Assembly (NCBI RefSeq): GCF_000425365.1
Contig: NZ_AUDH01000009.1
Span: forward strand, 1 to 64,000
DNA: 64,000 nucleotides
DNA from: Rubritepida flocculans DSM 14296
Lineage (GTDB): Bacteria; Pseudomonadota; Alphaproteobacteria; Acetobacterales; Acetobacteraceae
Direction: 5' to 3'
Shown here: positions 55,039-64,000 of the stretch, piece after piece
Position numbering within the stretch: position 1 is the stretch's first letter
Layout of the letters: every line of letters starts with the position of its first letter
Notes under the pieces: model-generated
Seen by the model: only the letters and a program-made list of their open reading frames with translations
What the model was told of the DNA's origin: nothing
Database searches by the model: none
Program-made: the position numbers and the translations under genes

Positions 55039-55973
55039 CAGGCCCGGCCTGACGGGGGCGGTGCGCCGGCCGCGCCGGCGCCGCCCTCGGCCGCCGCGAT
55101 CGCCTCGGCCAGCGCCACCATCCGCCGCGCCCGGTCCATGATCGGGTAGTCCACGAAGCGCCCCTCCACGCGGATGGAGGCGAGGCCCTCGGCCTCGGCC
55201 GCGGCGAAGGCGGCGATGATGCGCCGCGCCCGCGCCACCTCCTCGGCGGGCGGGGAGAAGGCGGCGTTGGCCGGGGCGATCTGGTCGGGATGGATGCAGA
55301 GCTTGCCCTGGAAGCCCAGCGCCGCCCCGCGCGCGCAGGAGGCGGCGAAGCCCTCGGCGTCCGCCAGCTCGATCCAGACCGTGTCCACCGGCGCCTCGAG
55401 CCCGGCGGCGCGGCTGTGCAGCACCATCGCCGCGCGCGCGGGGGCGAGCTCCTCCTCCTCCCGCCCCCAGGCGAGGCCGAGGTCGAGCGTGTAATCCCCC
55501 GCGCCGAAGGCGAGGCGGCGCACCCGTCCGCCCAGCCCGGCCGCGGCGGCGGCCAGCTCGGGCAGGGCTGCGAGGCCGCGCGCGCTCTCCAGGATGGGCA
55601 TCAGCTCGATGGCGCGGGGGGCGAGGCCGCGGGCGCGCTCCAGCGCGGCCAGCATCCAGTCCACCGCGACCAGCTCCGCCGGGGCTTCGAGCTTGGGCAG
55701 CACGATGCCGTCGAGCCAGGGCCCCGCCACCGCCTCGATGTCGCCGAAGCACCATTCGGTGGCGAAGCCGTTGACGCGCACGAAGGCGCGGGCGCGGCGC
55801 GGCCCCTCCAGCGCCGCCCGCACCGCGGCCCGGGCCGCGGCCTTGGCCGGCACGGCCACCGCGTCCTCCAGGTCGAGGATCGCGGCGTCGGCGGGCAGGG
55901 CCAGCGCCTTGCCGGCCCGCCGCGCATGGTCGCCGGGGGCGAAGAGGAAGCTCCGGCAGGGGCGAAGGGTCAT
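55005..55973 (-). CDS. HpcH/HpaI-type (CitE-like) lyase
   Basis: This 322-aa TIM-barrel enzyme has [35 protein letters not shown] and the metal-binding [11 protein letters not shown], then [14 protein letters not shown]. These are the features of citryl/malyl-CoA lyase-like proteins. The substrate is an acyl-CoA or keto acid, not defined. It is divergent from an NtaA-like monooxygenase and overlaps ndk at the 3' end. The last residues ([10 protein letters not shown]) lie in the overlap. Confidence 0.85.
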   Translation of the reverse strand: MTLRPCRSFLFAPGDHARRAGKALALPADAAILDLEDAVAVPAKAAARAAVRAALEGPRRARAFVRVNGFATEWCFGDIEAVAGPWLDGIVLPKLEAPAELVAVDWMLAALERARGLAPRAIELMPILESARGLAALPELAAAAAGLGGRVRRLAFGAGDYTLDLGLAWGREEEELAPARAAMVLHSRAAGLEAPVDTVWIELADAEGFAASCARGAALGFQGKLCIHPDQIAPANAAFSPPAEEVARARRIIAAFAAAEAEGLASIRVEGRFVDYPIMDRARRMVALAEAIAAAEGGAGAAGAPPPSGRACQPTISQPAKK

Positions 55974-56141
55974 GCGGCGTCTCCCCGGGTCGGTCGGGGG
56001 GCATCCTGGGGCGGGCGGGGGGCGGGGTCCAGCCGGCCGCCCCACCCTGGTCAGCCGCCGCGATCGGGCCGAGACTTCGCCCGCGCCCGCCAGAGGCGCC
56101 CGCCCCGGCACGCGGAGGCGCGGAGGAGGAGGGGAGGGAAC

Positions 56142-57512
56142 ATGTCGCGCGACGGCCAGATGGCCCTGGTGGCCTTCCTGCAGGCGCAGAACTGCTCGAA
56201 CTATCCCGGTTCCTGGCGGCACCCGGCCACCATGCAGGACTATCTCGGCGCGGAATACTACCAGCGCATCGCCCGCACGCTGGAGGCGGGCTGCTTCCAC
56301 ATGGCCTTCTTCGACGACCGCCTCGCCATGCCCGACATCCTGGGCGACGACCATGCCGAGACGGTGCGCCACGGCATCCGCGCCGTGAAGCTCGACCTCG
56401 TCTCCATCCTCACCGCCATGGGGCTGGCCACGCGCCATCTGGGCCTCGGCGCCACCTATTCGACCACCTACTACGAGCCCTTCCACGTCGCGCGCGTCTT
56501 CGCCACGCTCGACCATCTGCTGGGCGGGCGGGTCGCCTGGAACGTCGTCACCTCGCTCAACGACAGCGAGGCGCGCAACATGGGCGCGGCGGCGCATCTC
56601 GAGCACGACCTGCGCTACGACCGCGCCGACGAGTTCCTGGAGGTGGTGCTCGGCCACTGGGATTCCTGGGAAGAGGACGCGCTGGTGCAGGACCGCGCGA
56701 GCGGCCTCTTCGCCGATCCGGCCAAGGTGCGGCGCCTCGACTTCGAGGGGCGCTGGTTCCGCTCGCGCGGGCCCTTCACCGTGCCGCGCACGCCGCAGGG
56801 CCGGCCGGTGCTGATCCAGGCGGGGCAGAGCGGGCGCGGCCAGCGCTTCGCCGCGCGCTGGGGCGAGCTGATCTTCGTCATCCAGCCGCAGCTCGAGGCC
56901 GCTCGGCGCGCCTGGCGCGCCTTCAAGGACCAGGTGGCCAGCGCCGGCCGCGACCCGGGGCGGGTGCGCGTCTGCCCCGCCATCTACGTGATTCTGGGCG
57001 AGACCGAGGCCGCCGCGGCGGAGAAGCGCGCGCTGATCGAGAGCCTGGCGCGGCCGGTGGACGGGCTCGCCCTGCTCTCGGAGGTGCTGAACGTGGACTT
57101 CTCGAAGAAGGGGCTCGACGAGGCCTTCACCGACGAGGAGCTGGCCGGCATCACGGGGCTGCAGGCCCTGCGCGACCGCGTGGTGGCGCAGTCCGGCAAG
57201 CGCAACCCGACGCTGCGGGACTTCGTGGAGATCAGCGGCCGCGGCACCATCCGGGAGTTTCCGGTCTTCTGCGGGACCGCTCCGCGCGTGGCCGAGGAGA
57301 TGCAGGCCTGGTTCGAGCAGGAGGCCTGCGACGGCTTCGTGATCGCGGCCACCCACATGCCCGGAAGCTACGAGGACGTGGTGCGGCTTCTGGTGCCCGA
57401 GCTGCAGCGGCGCGGGCTGTTCCGCCGCGGCTATCAGGGCACGACATTGCGCGAGAACCTGGGCCTGCCGCGCGCCCGGCCCTTCGACTGGCGGGCTCCG
57501 GGCGGGGGGTAG
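56142..57512 (+). CDS. NtaA/SnaA/DszA-type flavin monooxygenase
   Basis: This 456-aa luciferase-like enzyme needs FMNH2 from a separate reductase. The N-terminus [24 protein letters not shown], the segment [11 protein letters not shown] and the [15 protein letters not shown] stretch are family marks (each noted by position 27-50, 126-136 and 226-240). Substrates in this family include nitrilotriacetate and organosulfur compounds. A strong GGAGGAGGGGAGGG site lies before the ATG. No reductase gene is adjacent. Confidence 0.87.
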   Translation: MSRDGQMALVAFLQAQNCSNYPGSWRHPATMQDYLGAEYYQRIARTLEAGCFHMAFFDDRLAMPDILGDDHAETVRHGIRAVKLDLVSILTAMGLATRHLGLGATYSTTYYEPFHVARVFATLDHLLGGRVAWNVVTSLNDSEARNMGAAAHLEHDLRYDRADEFLEVVLGHWDSWEEDALVQDRASGLFADPAKVRRLDFEGRWFRSRGPFTVPRTPQGRPVLIQAGQSGRGQRFAARWGELIFVIQPQLEAARRAWRAFKDQVASAGRDPGRVRVCPAIYVILGETEAAAAEKRALIESLARPVDGLALLSEVLNVDFSKKGLDEAFTDEELAGITGLQALRDRVVAQSGKRNPTLRDFVEISGRGTIREFPVFCGTAPRVAEEMQAWFEQEACDGFVIAATHMPGSYEDVVRLLVPELQRRGLFRRGYQGTTLRENLGLPRARPFDWRAPGGG

Positions 57513-57547
57513 CCTCCGGGCGCGCCCCGATCGCGGGCTGTTGATGC

Positions 57548-57769
57548 GCCTGTGTCCTGGCCCGCAGCCGCCACGCCGGGCCGCAACGCGGCGCGCCGCC
57601 CTGGGTGCGCCATCGCTGCGCCATCCGGGCGGCATGTCATGCCGACCGTATCAGTTACCCACCGGCGATCCCGACCCGCCGTGGATGAAACTGTGGCACT
57701 ATGGTTTGGCTGGTGGCGAGGTCGGCATGCCGATGGTGCGCCAGAGCCCGCGTGTCAGTTTCTGTCTAG
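57548..57769 (-). repeat. fused repeats: degenerate R1 copy H and R2 copy 3
   Basis: 57548-57646 resembles R1 in reverse: CCTGTGTCCTGGCCCGCAGCC, then GGCGGCATGTCATGCCGACCG, the terminal palindrome. It runs directly into R2 (57647-57769), which differs from the copies at 24785 and 25102 at six positions. CGTATCAG is shared by the R1 end and the R2 start. The final CTA (57766-57768) is the stop of the VOC gene. The rest of 57513-57765 has no gene. Confidence 0.8.
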
Positions 57770-58152
57770 GCCGGAAAACGCTCCAGCAGCTCGATGGAGA
57801 TGTTCTCCGGCCCGCGGATGAAGCAGATTCGGATGCCCGGGCGCGGCGAGTTCGGCTCCATGGTGAAGTGAACGCCCTTGGCCTTGAGGCGGGCCACCAT
57901 CTCGTCCAGCCCGCCCTCCACGGCGAAGCCGAAATGGTCGATGCCCTTGTAGGGCGCGATGGGCGCCTCGGCCGCCGTGGCGTCGCTCTGGACGATGAAG
58001 ATGTCCGTCCCGCCGAGCCTGAGATCGATGCGCGGCTTGCCCTGCTGCATGCTGCGGATCACCTCCGCGCCCAGCATCTCCTCGAACCAGGCGGCGGTGG
58101 CCTCGGGGTCGGGGCTGCGCAGATGGATGTGGTCGTAGCGGAGGCGGGGCAT
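57766..58152 (-). CDS. VOC family (glyoxalase-like) protein
   Basis: This 128-aa protein starts MPRLRYDHIHLRSPDPEATAAW. It has paired metal-site regions: DHIHL and the IDHFGFAVEGG segment, with the last ligand likely in ISIELLERFPA. Family members are lyases, dioxygenases or resistance proteins; the function is open. ATG at 58152 is chosen. A longer frame extends through R1 copy C and is an artefact. Its TAG stop is given by R2. Confidence 0.82.
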   Translation of the reverse strand: MPRLRYDHIHLRSPDPEATAAWFEEMLGAEVIRSMQQGKPRIDLRLGGTDIFIVQSDATAAEAPIAPYKGIDHFGFAVEGGLDEMVARLKAKGVHFTMEPNSPRPGIRICFIRGPENISIELLERFPA

Positions 58153-58190
58153 CGGCGTGGTCCTTTCCGTCGGGGAGAGGGGGAGGGGGC

Positions 58191-58318
58191 TCATACCAGC
58201 GGCCGCTGATTTCGACTCCTGAGAAGCCGGTGCGGCCGCTGGTATGCCTTTGTTTTGGCGCGCAGCCGCCCGCCAACCCTGCGCGCGATACGGTCGGCAT
58301 GTCATGCCGACCGTATCA
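58191..58318 (-). repeat. R1 repeat, copy C
   Basis: The orientation is opposite to copy B. ATACCAGCGGCCGC pairs with GCGGCCGCTGGTAT around an inner GACTCCTGAGAAGCC; then GCCTTTGTTTTGGCGCGCAGCC, the CGCCAACCCTGC core and the palindrome GATACGGTCGGCATG with its complement. Its last TCA (58316-58318) is the TGA stop of the acyl-CoA synthetase gene. Its other end stands 39 nt upstream of the VOC start. Confidence 0.9.
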
Positions 58319-60406
58319 GGGGGCGAGTTCGATCACCGCATCGGCGGCGAAGCCGCCTTCTCCCGCGGGCAGCACGAAGAAGGGGTTGATGTCCACCGAG
58401 ACCAGCCGCTCGCCCGCCGCCGCGCCGAAGGCGGAGAGCCTGGACAGCGCCTCGGCCAGCGCCGCCACGTCGGCCCTGGGGCGGCCGCGCGCGCCGTCCA
58501 GCAGCGGAAAGCCCTTGAGCGAGCGGATCATCGCCTCCGCCTCCGCCACGCCGAAGGGGCAGCGGCGGAAGGCGACATCCTTCAGCACCTCGATGAAGAC
58601 GCCACCCAGCCCCACCATCGCCACGGGGCCGAAGACCGGGTCGCGGAGCAGGCCGAGCGCCATCTCCACCGCGCCCTTGATCTGCCTGGCCACCAGCACG
58701 CCCTCGAGGCGCGCGCCGGGCGCGTGCTCGGCCGCGCGGGCCATCAGCGTGGCGAAGCCTTCGCGCACCGCCGCCTCGTCCGCCACGTCGAGCAGCACGC
58801 CGCCGATCTCGCTCTTGTGCAGGATGTCGGGCGAGAGGATCTTCATCACCACGGGGAAGCCGAACTCCCGCGCCGCGGCCACGGCCGTCTCCACCGCGGG
58901 GCAGGCGCGCTCGGGCACGGCGGGGATGCCCGCCTCTGCCAGGATGCGCTTCGCCTCGGCCTCGGAGGGCGCCTCGGCCGGCAGGGCGATGGCGGGCAGG
59001 GGCGGCGGGGCGGCGGGGGCGGCGGCGAAGGCCGCGCCGAAGCGGCCCAGCGCGTGCAGCGCCACCACCGCGCGCGTCGGATCCTCGAAGACGAGGAAGC
59101 CGTCGCGCTCGTAGTCGCGCACCATCTCGGGGGGCGCGATGACGCTGAGCGCCCAGACGCGGTCGGGGTGGTCCTGCATCACCGCCTTCATCTGCGCGCG
59201 CACCTTGGGCGCATTGGTGGTGGAGCCGCCCACCTGGGTGAAGAAGCCGAGGCAGGAGGTGTAGCCGCCCTCCTCCACCATGCTGCGCGTGAAGGCGCCG
59301 ATCAGCTCGATCTGGTTGAAGGCCTGGGCCGTGCAGTCCACCGGGTTGGCGGGCGCGCAGAAGGGCACGAGGCCGCGCAGCCGCGCCTGCGCCGCCTCCG
59401 GCATGGGCGGCATGGGAAAGCCGAGGGATTCCGCCACGTCGCTGATCAGCACCCCCGCGCCCCCCGAGACGGTCATCACGCCCAGAGTGTTGTGCGCGGG
59501 GTAGATGCGCTTCGTCGCGGCGTAGGCGATGTCGAGCAGCTCCTCCGTGTTGCGGGCGCGCACCACGCCGAACTCGGCGAGCACCGCCTCGGTCACCGCG
59601 TCGTCGCCGGCGATGGAGGCGGTGTGGGACTGCGCGGCGCGCGCGCCGAGCGCGCTGCGGCCCACCTTCATCATCACGATGGGCTTGCGGTTGCGCCGCG
59701 CGAGATCGAGCGCGGCGAGGAACTTCGCGCTCTCGCGGATTCCCTCCGCATAGGCGCAGATCACGTCGATCTCGGGGGATTGCGCCATCCAGCCCAGCAC
59801 GTCGCCCAGCGCCACCTCCGCCTCGTTGCCGGTGGTGACGACGACATTGGTGCCGATGCCGCGGTTGCGCGCGAGCGAATAGAGATGCGTGCCATAGGCG
59901 CCGGACTGCGAGGCGATGCCGATGCGCCCCGCGATGGGCCAGCCCTGCTCGAAGGAGGAGGAGAAGATCGGGTAGAAGCCGATCGCGTCGTTGAACAGGC
60001 CGAGGCAGTTGGGCCCCAGCATCCGCATCCCGTGCCGCCTGGCCGCGGCCACCATGCGCGCCTGGGCCTCGGCGCCCTTCTCGTCCACCTCGGCGAAGCC
60101 CGCGGTGAAGACGATGGCGGCCTTGGTGCCCTTCGCCCCCAGCGCCTCGATGGCCTCGATCGCCGCCTCGCCCGGCACCGCCACGAGGCCGACATCGGGC
60201 GTCTCGGGCAGGGAGGCCACATCGGGAAAGGCCGGGATGTCCTGCACCGAGGGCCGCTTGGGGTTCACCGGGAAGATGGCCCCCCGGAAGCCGCGCGCCT
60301 TCATGTAGGCGATGGGCCGCCCGCCGATGCGCGTGGGATCGTCCGATGCGCCGACGATGGCGATGGAGCGCGGGCGGATCATCGGGTCGAGCGTGGCGAA
60401 GTCCAT
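58316..60406 (-). CDS. ADP-forming acyl-CoA synthetase (fused alpha/beta)
   Basis: This 696-aa protein joins a CoA-binding half (SIAIVGASDDPTRIGGRP, the phospho-His region ASQSGAYGT, and the HTASIAGDD loop) to a C-terminal ATP-grasp half (SEAEAKRILAEAGIP, FPVVMKILSPDILHKSEIGG). It converts acyl-CoA and ADP to acid and ATP, or the reverse. The acid is unknown. Its stop codon comes from R1 copy C. The M20 gene lies 33 nt upstream on the same strand. Confidence 0.9.
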   Translation of the reverse strand: MDFATLDPMIRPRSIAIVGASDDPTRIGGRPIAYMKARGFRGAIFPVNPKRPSVQDIPAFPDVASLPETPDVGLVAVPGEAAIEAIEALGAKGTKAAIVFTAGFAEVDEKGAEAQARMVAAARRHGMRMLGPNCLGLFNDAIGFYPIFSSSFEQGWPIAGRIGIASQSGAYGTHLYSLARNRGIGTNVVVTTGNEAEVALGDVLGWMAQSPEIDVICAYAEGIRESAKFLAALDLARRNRKPIVMMKVGRSALGARAAQSHTASIAGDDAVTEAVLAEFGVVRARNTEELLDIAYAATKRIYPAHNTLGVMTVSGGAGVLISDVAESLGFPMPPMPEAAQARLRGLVPFCAPANPVDCTAQAFNQIELIGAFTRSMVEEGGYTSCLGFFTQVGGSTTNAPKVRAQMKAVMQDHPDRVWALSVIAPPEMVRDYERDGFLVFEDPTRAVVALHALGRFGAAFAAAPAAPPPLPAIALPAEAPSEAEAKRILAEAGIPAVPERACPAVETAVAAAREFGFPVVMKILSPDILHKSEIGGVLLDVADEAAVREGFATLMARAAEHAPGARLEGVLVARQIKGAVEMALGLLRDPVFGPVAMVGLGGVFIEVLKDVAFRRCPFGVAEAEAMIRSLKGFPLLDGARGRPRADVAALAEALSRLSAFGAAAGERLVSVDINPFFVLPAGEGGFAADAVIELAP

Positions 60407-60439
60407 GTCTGGCGTTCCGTCCCTTGAATCCGTTCTCGT

Positions 60440-61519
60440 TCAGTCCGCGAGGAGGCGTGCGAAGACGGCGCGCGCCGCCTCCAGCTCCTCGATCCGCACG
60501 CATTCCTGCGGCGTGTGCGCGGTGGCGATGCTGCCCGGCCCGAGGATCACGCAGGGGGCGAGCGTCTGCAGCTCCGAGGCGTCGGTGCCGTAGGGCGCGG
60601 TGCGCGGGGCCGCGTTGGTGGCGCGCATCGCCTCGCGCAGCAGCGGGTGCTCCTCGGGCAGTTCGGGCGGTGTGCCCTCGCGCGCCTCCTCGAGGGCGAG
60701 GCCGTTCGCCTCCGCCGCGCGGCGCAGCGCGGCGAGGATGGGCGCAGGGTCGATGCGGCGGGAGTAGCGGAACTTGATGCGCGCCGTGGCCTTGGCGACG
60801 GTGACGTTCTGCGCCGTGCCGTGATTGTCCAGGATCAGGTTGAAGTCGCTGAAGGGCGGCTCATAGGCCGGATCCTGCCAGGCGGGATCGTGGCGCAGCA
60901 TCTCGTGGATGCGCCGCGCCTCCACGAGGAAGGGGATCAGCGCCCAGTTCGCGTTCACGCCCTGGCCGGTGGAGGAATGGGCCTGCACCCCCGTCGCGGT
61001 GGCGGTGATGAGGATGTGCGCGCGATGCCCGCGCACGGGCGCGAGGCTCGTGGGCTCCGCCACCAGGATGCCGCGCGGCGCGGCCTGGCGCGCGAGAACG
61101 GAGCGCTCGGCGATGATCCGCGCGCCGGCCTTGGTCGTCTCCTCGTCGGTGGTGATGAGCAGCGTGGCGCGCCGCGCCGCGCGCGCGGCGAGGATGCAGG
61201 CGGCGAGCGGCCCCTTCATGTCCACGCTGCCCAGCCCGTGCAGCACGCCCTCCGCGATGCGGCCGGACCAGGGATCCTCCGTCCAGCCCGTCTCGGGCAC
61301 CGTGTCCATGTGGCCGGAGAGGGCGAGGCCGCCCGGGCCGCCCTTGTGCGCCACCAGCGCGCGCTTCTGCACGCCCGCCGCGTCGGTGTAGTCGAGGCGC
61401 TCGATCTCGAAGCCCGCGAGCTCGGCCTCGATGCGCTCGGCGATGGGAAGGTTGGAGAGGGCGCTGCGGCTGTCGATCCGCACAAGCTCCGCGGCGAGGC
61501 GCGCGATGTCGTTTTCCAT
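60440..61519 (-). CDS. M20 family deacylase (ArgE/DapE-like)
   Basis: This 359-aa metal enzyme has LSGHMDTVPETGW, GLGSVDMKGPLAA, TTDEETTKAGA and AEPTSL as metal and catalytic boxes, and ends with GPGSIATAHTPQECVRIEEL. Acetylornithine deacetylase is the closest named role, but N-acyl amino acid deacylases look alike. ATG at 61519 starts the domain (MENDIARLAAELVRID). It is divergent from the PLP gene with 49 bp between them. Confidence 0.85.
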   Translation of the reverse strand: MENDIARLAAELVRIDSRSALSNLPIAERIEAELAGFEIERLDYTDAAGVQKRALVAHKGGPGGLALSGHMDTVPETGWTEDPWSGRIAEGVLHGLGSVDMKGPLAACILAARAARRATLLITTDEETTKAGARIIAERSVLARQAAPRGILVAEPTSLAPVRGHRAHILITATATGVQAHSSTGQGVNANWALIPFLVEARRIHEMLRHDPAWQDPAYEPPFSDFNLILDNHGTAQNVTVAKATARIKFRYSRRIDPAPILAALRRAAEANGLALEEAREGTPPELPEEHPLLREAMRATNAAPRTAPYGTDASELQTLAPCVILGPGSIATAHTPQECVRIEELEAARAVFARLLAD

Positions 61520-61568
61520 GGCGCGCGAGGCTTGCCCGAAGCGGGGCCGCGCGCAACCCTCGCCGCCC

Positions 61569-62687
61569 ATGACCGCCTATCTCGACCCCCGCAGCGGGCG
61601 CACCTGGCCGCTCGATGCGCCCCGCTGGTGCGGCGATGACCGCGCACCCCTGCTGCTGACCGATCTGCCCGGCATCGGGCGGGAGGACATCGCCACCGGC
61701 CTGCGCAGCCTCTGGCGCTATGCCGCGGCCCTTCCGTTCCTGCCCGCCGCGCCCATCAGCATGGGTGAGGGCTGCACGCCGCTCGTCGAGATGGCGCTGG
61801 GCGGCGGCACGGCGCTGCTGAAATGCGAGTGGTTCATGCCCACCGGCAGCTTCAAGGACCGCGGCGCCTCGGTGATGCTCTCGCTGCTGCGCGAGCAGGG
61901 CGTGCGGGCGGTGCTGGAGGATTCCTCGGGCAATGGCGGCGCGGCCATCGCCGCCTATGCGGCGGCCGGGGGCATGCAGGCCAGCATCTTCGTGCCCGCG
62001 AGCACCTCTCCCGCCAAGACGGTGCAGAGCCGCGCGGCGGGGGCCTCCATCACCCTCGTGCCCGGCTCGCGCCAGGACTGCGCCGAGGCCGCCGAGCGCG
62101 AGGCGGAGCGGATCTTCTACGCCAGCCACAACTGGCACCCCTTCTTCCTGCAGGGCACCAAGACGCTCGCCTATGAGCTGTGGGAGGATCTCGGCTTCCG
62201 CGCGCCGGACAACGTGATCATCCCCTGCGGCGCGGGCTCCAACGTGCTGGGCTGCGCCATCGGCTTCGGGGAGCTGCTGCGCGCGGGGCAGATCGCGAAG
62301 CGGCCGCGCCTCTTCGCCGCGCAGCCCGCGAATTGCGGGCCCATCGCGCGCGCCGCCCTCGGCCTGCCGCCCGCGCCCGCGCGGCCCACCATCGCGGAGG
62401 GCACCGCCATCGCCGAGCCGCTGCGCCTGCCCGAATGCCTGGCCGCGCTGCGCGAATCGGAAGGGGGCGCGGTGCTGCTGAGCGAGGAGGAGATCGCCGA
62501 GGCCGCGCTGACGCTCGCCCGCCGCGGCGTCTATGTGGAGCCCACCTGCGCCCAGGCCGCGGCCGCCTTCGGCAAGCTGCTCGCGGCGGGACGCATCGCC
62601 CCGGGCGAGACGAGCGTGGTGGTGCTGACGGGCACGGGGCTCAAGGCCACGCCGCGCTATGCGGAGATGCTGGGAGTGGCGCTGTGA
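61569..62687 (+). CDS. threonine synthase-like PLP enzyme
   Basis: This 372-aa fold-type II PLP enzyme has the Schiff-base Lys in PTGSFKDRGASVML, the phosphate/substrate loop EDSSGNGGAAIAAYAA and the IPCGAGSNVLG turn. The MGEGCTPLVE start is typical of threonine synthase relatives. Since thrB lies elsewhere in the window, it might be a true threonine synthase, but a related lyase or deaminase is as likely. Its TGA belongs to R1 copy D. Confidence 0.85.
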   Translation: MTAYLDPRSGRTWPLDAPRWCGDDRAPLLLTDLPGIGREDIATGLRSLWRYAAALPFLPAAPISMGEGCTPLVEMALGGGTALLKCEWFMPTGSFKDRGASVMLSLLREQGVRAVLEDSSGNGGAAIAAYAAAGGMQASIFVPASTSPAKTVQSRAAGASITLVPGSRQDCAEAAEREAERIFYASHNWHPFFLQGTKTLAYELWEDLGFRAPDNVIIPCGAGSNVLGCAIGFGELLRAGQIAKRPRLFAAQPANCGPIARAALGLPPAPARPTIAEGTAIAEPLRLPECLAALRESEGGAVLLSEEEIAEAALTLARRGVYVEPTCAQAAAAFGKLLAAGRIAPGETSVVVLTGTGLKATPRYAEMLGVAL

Positions 62688-62848
62688 GACGGCCGGCGGT
62701 CACGCCGGGCGTCTCGCGCGCAGGGTTGACGGGCACCCATCGAAGCTGCGCTTCGATGGGACCCGCCGTGGCGGCTGCGCGCCAAAGCAAGGGCATACCA
62801 GCGGCCGCGCCGCATCCCCACGAGTCAATGCAAGCGGCCGCTGGTATG
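62685..62848 (+). repeat. R1 repeat, copy D with extra hairpin
   Basis: It begins TGAGACGGCCGGCG, whose TGA is the stop of the PLP gene. The core GCAGGGTTG is interrupted by about 38 bp with a CCCATCGAAG/CTTCGATGGG hairpin, then resumes CGTGGCGGCTGCGCGCC. The long hairpin ATACCAGCGGCCGC...GCGGCCGCTGGTAT closes it. The final GGTATG holds the first ATG of the M81 gene. It therefore contacts both neighbouring coding regions. Confidence 0.9.
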
Positions 62849-64000
62849 ATGCGGCCCCGCGTCGCCCTGCTGGGCTTCTCCATCGAGTGCAACCGCTTCG
62901 CCCCCGCCGCCGGCGAGGCGGATTTCGCGCAGCGCTGCCTGCTGCGCGGGCCCGCCATCCTCGCCGATGCGCGCGGCCCCGCCCCGCAGGCGCTGGGCGA
63001 GATGCCGGGCTTCGTCGCGGAGATGGACGCCGCCGGCCCCTGGGAGCCCAAGCCCATCCTGCTCGCCATGGCCGAGCCGAACGGGCCGGTGGAGCACGGC
63101 TTCTTCGAGCGGCTGATGGCCGAATGGCAGGCTGGGCTGCGGCTGCTGCGCGGCCGGGTGGAGGGCGTGTTCTGCGTGATGCACGGGGCGGGGCTGACCA
63201 CCCGCCTCGACGACCCGGAGGGCGCGCTGCAGGCGCTGGTGCGCGCGGAGCTGGGCGAGGTCCCCTTCGTCTGCTCCTGGGACCTGCACGCCAATGTCAG
63301 CGACGCGAACGTGGCGCTGAACGACGCCTTCGTGGGCTACCGCACCAACCCGCACCTCGACATGCGCGCGCGCGGCGCCGAATGCGCGCAGCTCCTGCGC
63401 CGGCTGATGGCGGGCGAGCGCTTCCTGCGCGCGCATCGGCGGCTTCCCATCGTCGCGCCCACCGTCTCGCTGCTCACCGCCGAGGGGCCCTATGCGGAGG
63501 TGATCGCGCTCGGCCAGCAGCGCCAGGCGGAGGATCCGCGCATCGTCAACGTCTCGGTGATGGGCGGCTTCGCCTATGGCGACACGCCCTTCAACGGCAT
63601 GTGCGCGGTGGTGACGGCGACGCATCAGGGCGCGGCCGACCGCCTGGCCGATGAGCTGGCCGAGGCCGCCTGGGCGCGGCGCGCGCGCTTCGTGGCCGAT
63701 CTCACCCCGCTCGAGGAGGCGGTGCGCCGCGCCCTCTCGAGCGATGTTCCGCTCGCCTTCGCCGATGTGGCCGACAATCCGGGCGGCGGCGGGCGCGGCA
63801 ACACCATGTGGATCCTGGAGGCCTTCCACCGCGCGGGCGTGCAGGGCGCCGTCTTCGGCGTGATCCACGACCCCGCGCTCGCCATCGAGGCCCATGAGAA
63901 GGGCGTGGGCGCGCGCTTCGAGGCGCGCTTCAACCGCGACGCCGCGCAGGATCCCTTCGCCCGCCCCTTCGCGGCGGAGGCGGAGGTGATCGCGCTCTCG
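62846..64000 (+). CDS. M81 family (MlrC-like) peptidase, partial at window end
   Basis: 385 codons are visible and the frame stays open at the window end. VALLGFSIECNRFAP starts the family fold; SWDLHANVSD and YRTNPHLDM are metal-binding boxes, and ADVADNPGGGGRGNT is the second-domain signature. MlrC degrades microcystin-derived peptides, but most members have unknown substrates. The start is uncertain: ATG at 62846 or 62849, both at the edge of R1 copy D, with no ribosome binding site visible. Confidence 0.85.
   Translation, partial: MMRPRVALLGFSIECNRFAPAAGEADFAQRCLLRGPAILADARGPAPQALGEMPGFVAEMDAAGPWEPKPILLAMAEPNGPVEHGFFERLMAEWQAGLRLLRGRVEGVFCVMHGAGLTTRLDDPEGALQALVRAELGEVPFVCSWDLHANVSDANVALNDAFVGYRTNPHLDMRARGAECAQLLRRLMAGERFLRAHRRLPIVAPTVSLLTAEGPYAEVIALGQQRQAEDPRIVNVSVMGGFAYGDTPFNGMCAVVTATHQGAADRLADELAEAAWARRARFVADLTPLEEAVRRALSSDVPLAFADVADNPGGGGRGNTMWILEAFHRAGVQGAVFGVIHDPALAIEAHEKGVGARFEARFNRDAAQDPFARPFAAEAEVIALS

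Noticed and set aside
57766-58305. A longer start for the VOC protein through R1.
   Set aside because: The extra N-terminus (MTCRPYRAQGWR...) is encoded by R1 and the same peptide appears wherever R1 occurs; the family fold starts at 58152.

Overview
The window is about 64 kb of very GC-rich DNA (roughly 70% or more by eye) of core chromosomal character. The rRNA order (23S-5S-initiator tRNA), the clusters lepB-rnc-era-recO-parC, ispH-thrB-rnhA and rplU-rpmA-obgE, and an atpHAGDC operon without atpIBEF nearby all point to an alphaproteobacterium. Bug-type receptors, MlrC-type M81 peptidase and the high GC suggest Rhodospirillales, possibly a Roseomonas-like Acetobacteraceae; that last step is inference. 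No prophage, CRISPR array, plasmid gene or transposase was seen.

Layout. 1-2612: 3' part of an rRNA operon with 5S, an initiator tRNA and a terminator. 2926-3903: an HtrA/PDZ-like protein that has lost its catalytic residues. 4001-10093: a Gly-zipper lipoprotein, then lepB-rnc-era-recO-parC in tight overlap and a small secreted protein. 10247-12650 (minus): rnhA, thrB, ispH. 12753-20456: a lipoprotein, rplU-rpmA-obgE and atpHAGDC. 20503-22469: a ferritin-like di-iron protein translationally coupled to a Tat-type GH10 xylanase. 22470-24736 (minus): LutA/YkgE-like Fe-S protein, BsmA-like dioxygenase and PolB-like exonuclease. 24588-25505: a 317-bp tandem duplication and a short gene. 25619-27335 (minus): glnK-amtB behind a sigma-54-like promoter. 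27537-33840: UbiH-like hydroxylase, efp, suhB-like, a MotA/MotB-like envelope pair, upp and a GNAT. 33913-38149: urate oxidation genes (puuD, uraH, allC-like) and serA. 38205-41415: two small membrane proteins, otnK-otnC and a nitroreductase. 41480-43909 (minus): an H1-like Lys/Ala repeat protein and a citrate/2-methylcitrate synthase. 43991-50172: tsaC, cysQ, two M17 aminopeptidases in tandem, a quinone-reductase-like MDR and holC. 50551-54531 (minus): Bug receptor, epoxide-hydrolase-like protein and an ABC-F ATPase. 54616-64000: ndk, CitE-like lyase, NtaA-like monooxygenase, VOC protein, ADP-forming acyl-CoA synthetase, M20 deacylase, threonine-synthase-like PLP enzyme and a partial M81 peptidase.

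The most unusual content lies between the genes. Two dispersed hairpin repeat families are present, called R1 (about 130-165 bp, with shorter or degenerate copies) and R2 (123 bp). Their ends repeatedly coincide to the base with the stop codons of flanking genes: TGA from R1, TAG from R2. One R1 copy also supplies the ATG of the next gene. R1 and R2 share a terminal palindrome module and are fused at one site. Other notable structures are a 55-bp tandem repeat that starts inside the gltA stop codon, an inverted pair of doubled 38-bp repeats between holC and the Bug gene, and C/G homopolymers plus a 13-bp inverted repeat just before obgE.
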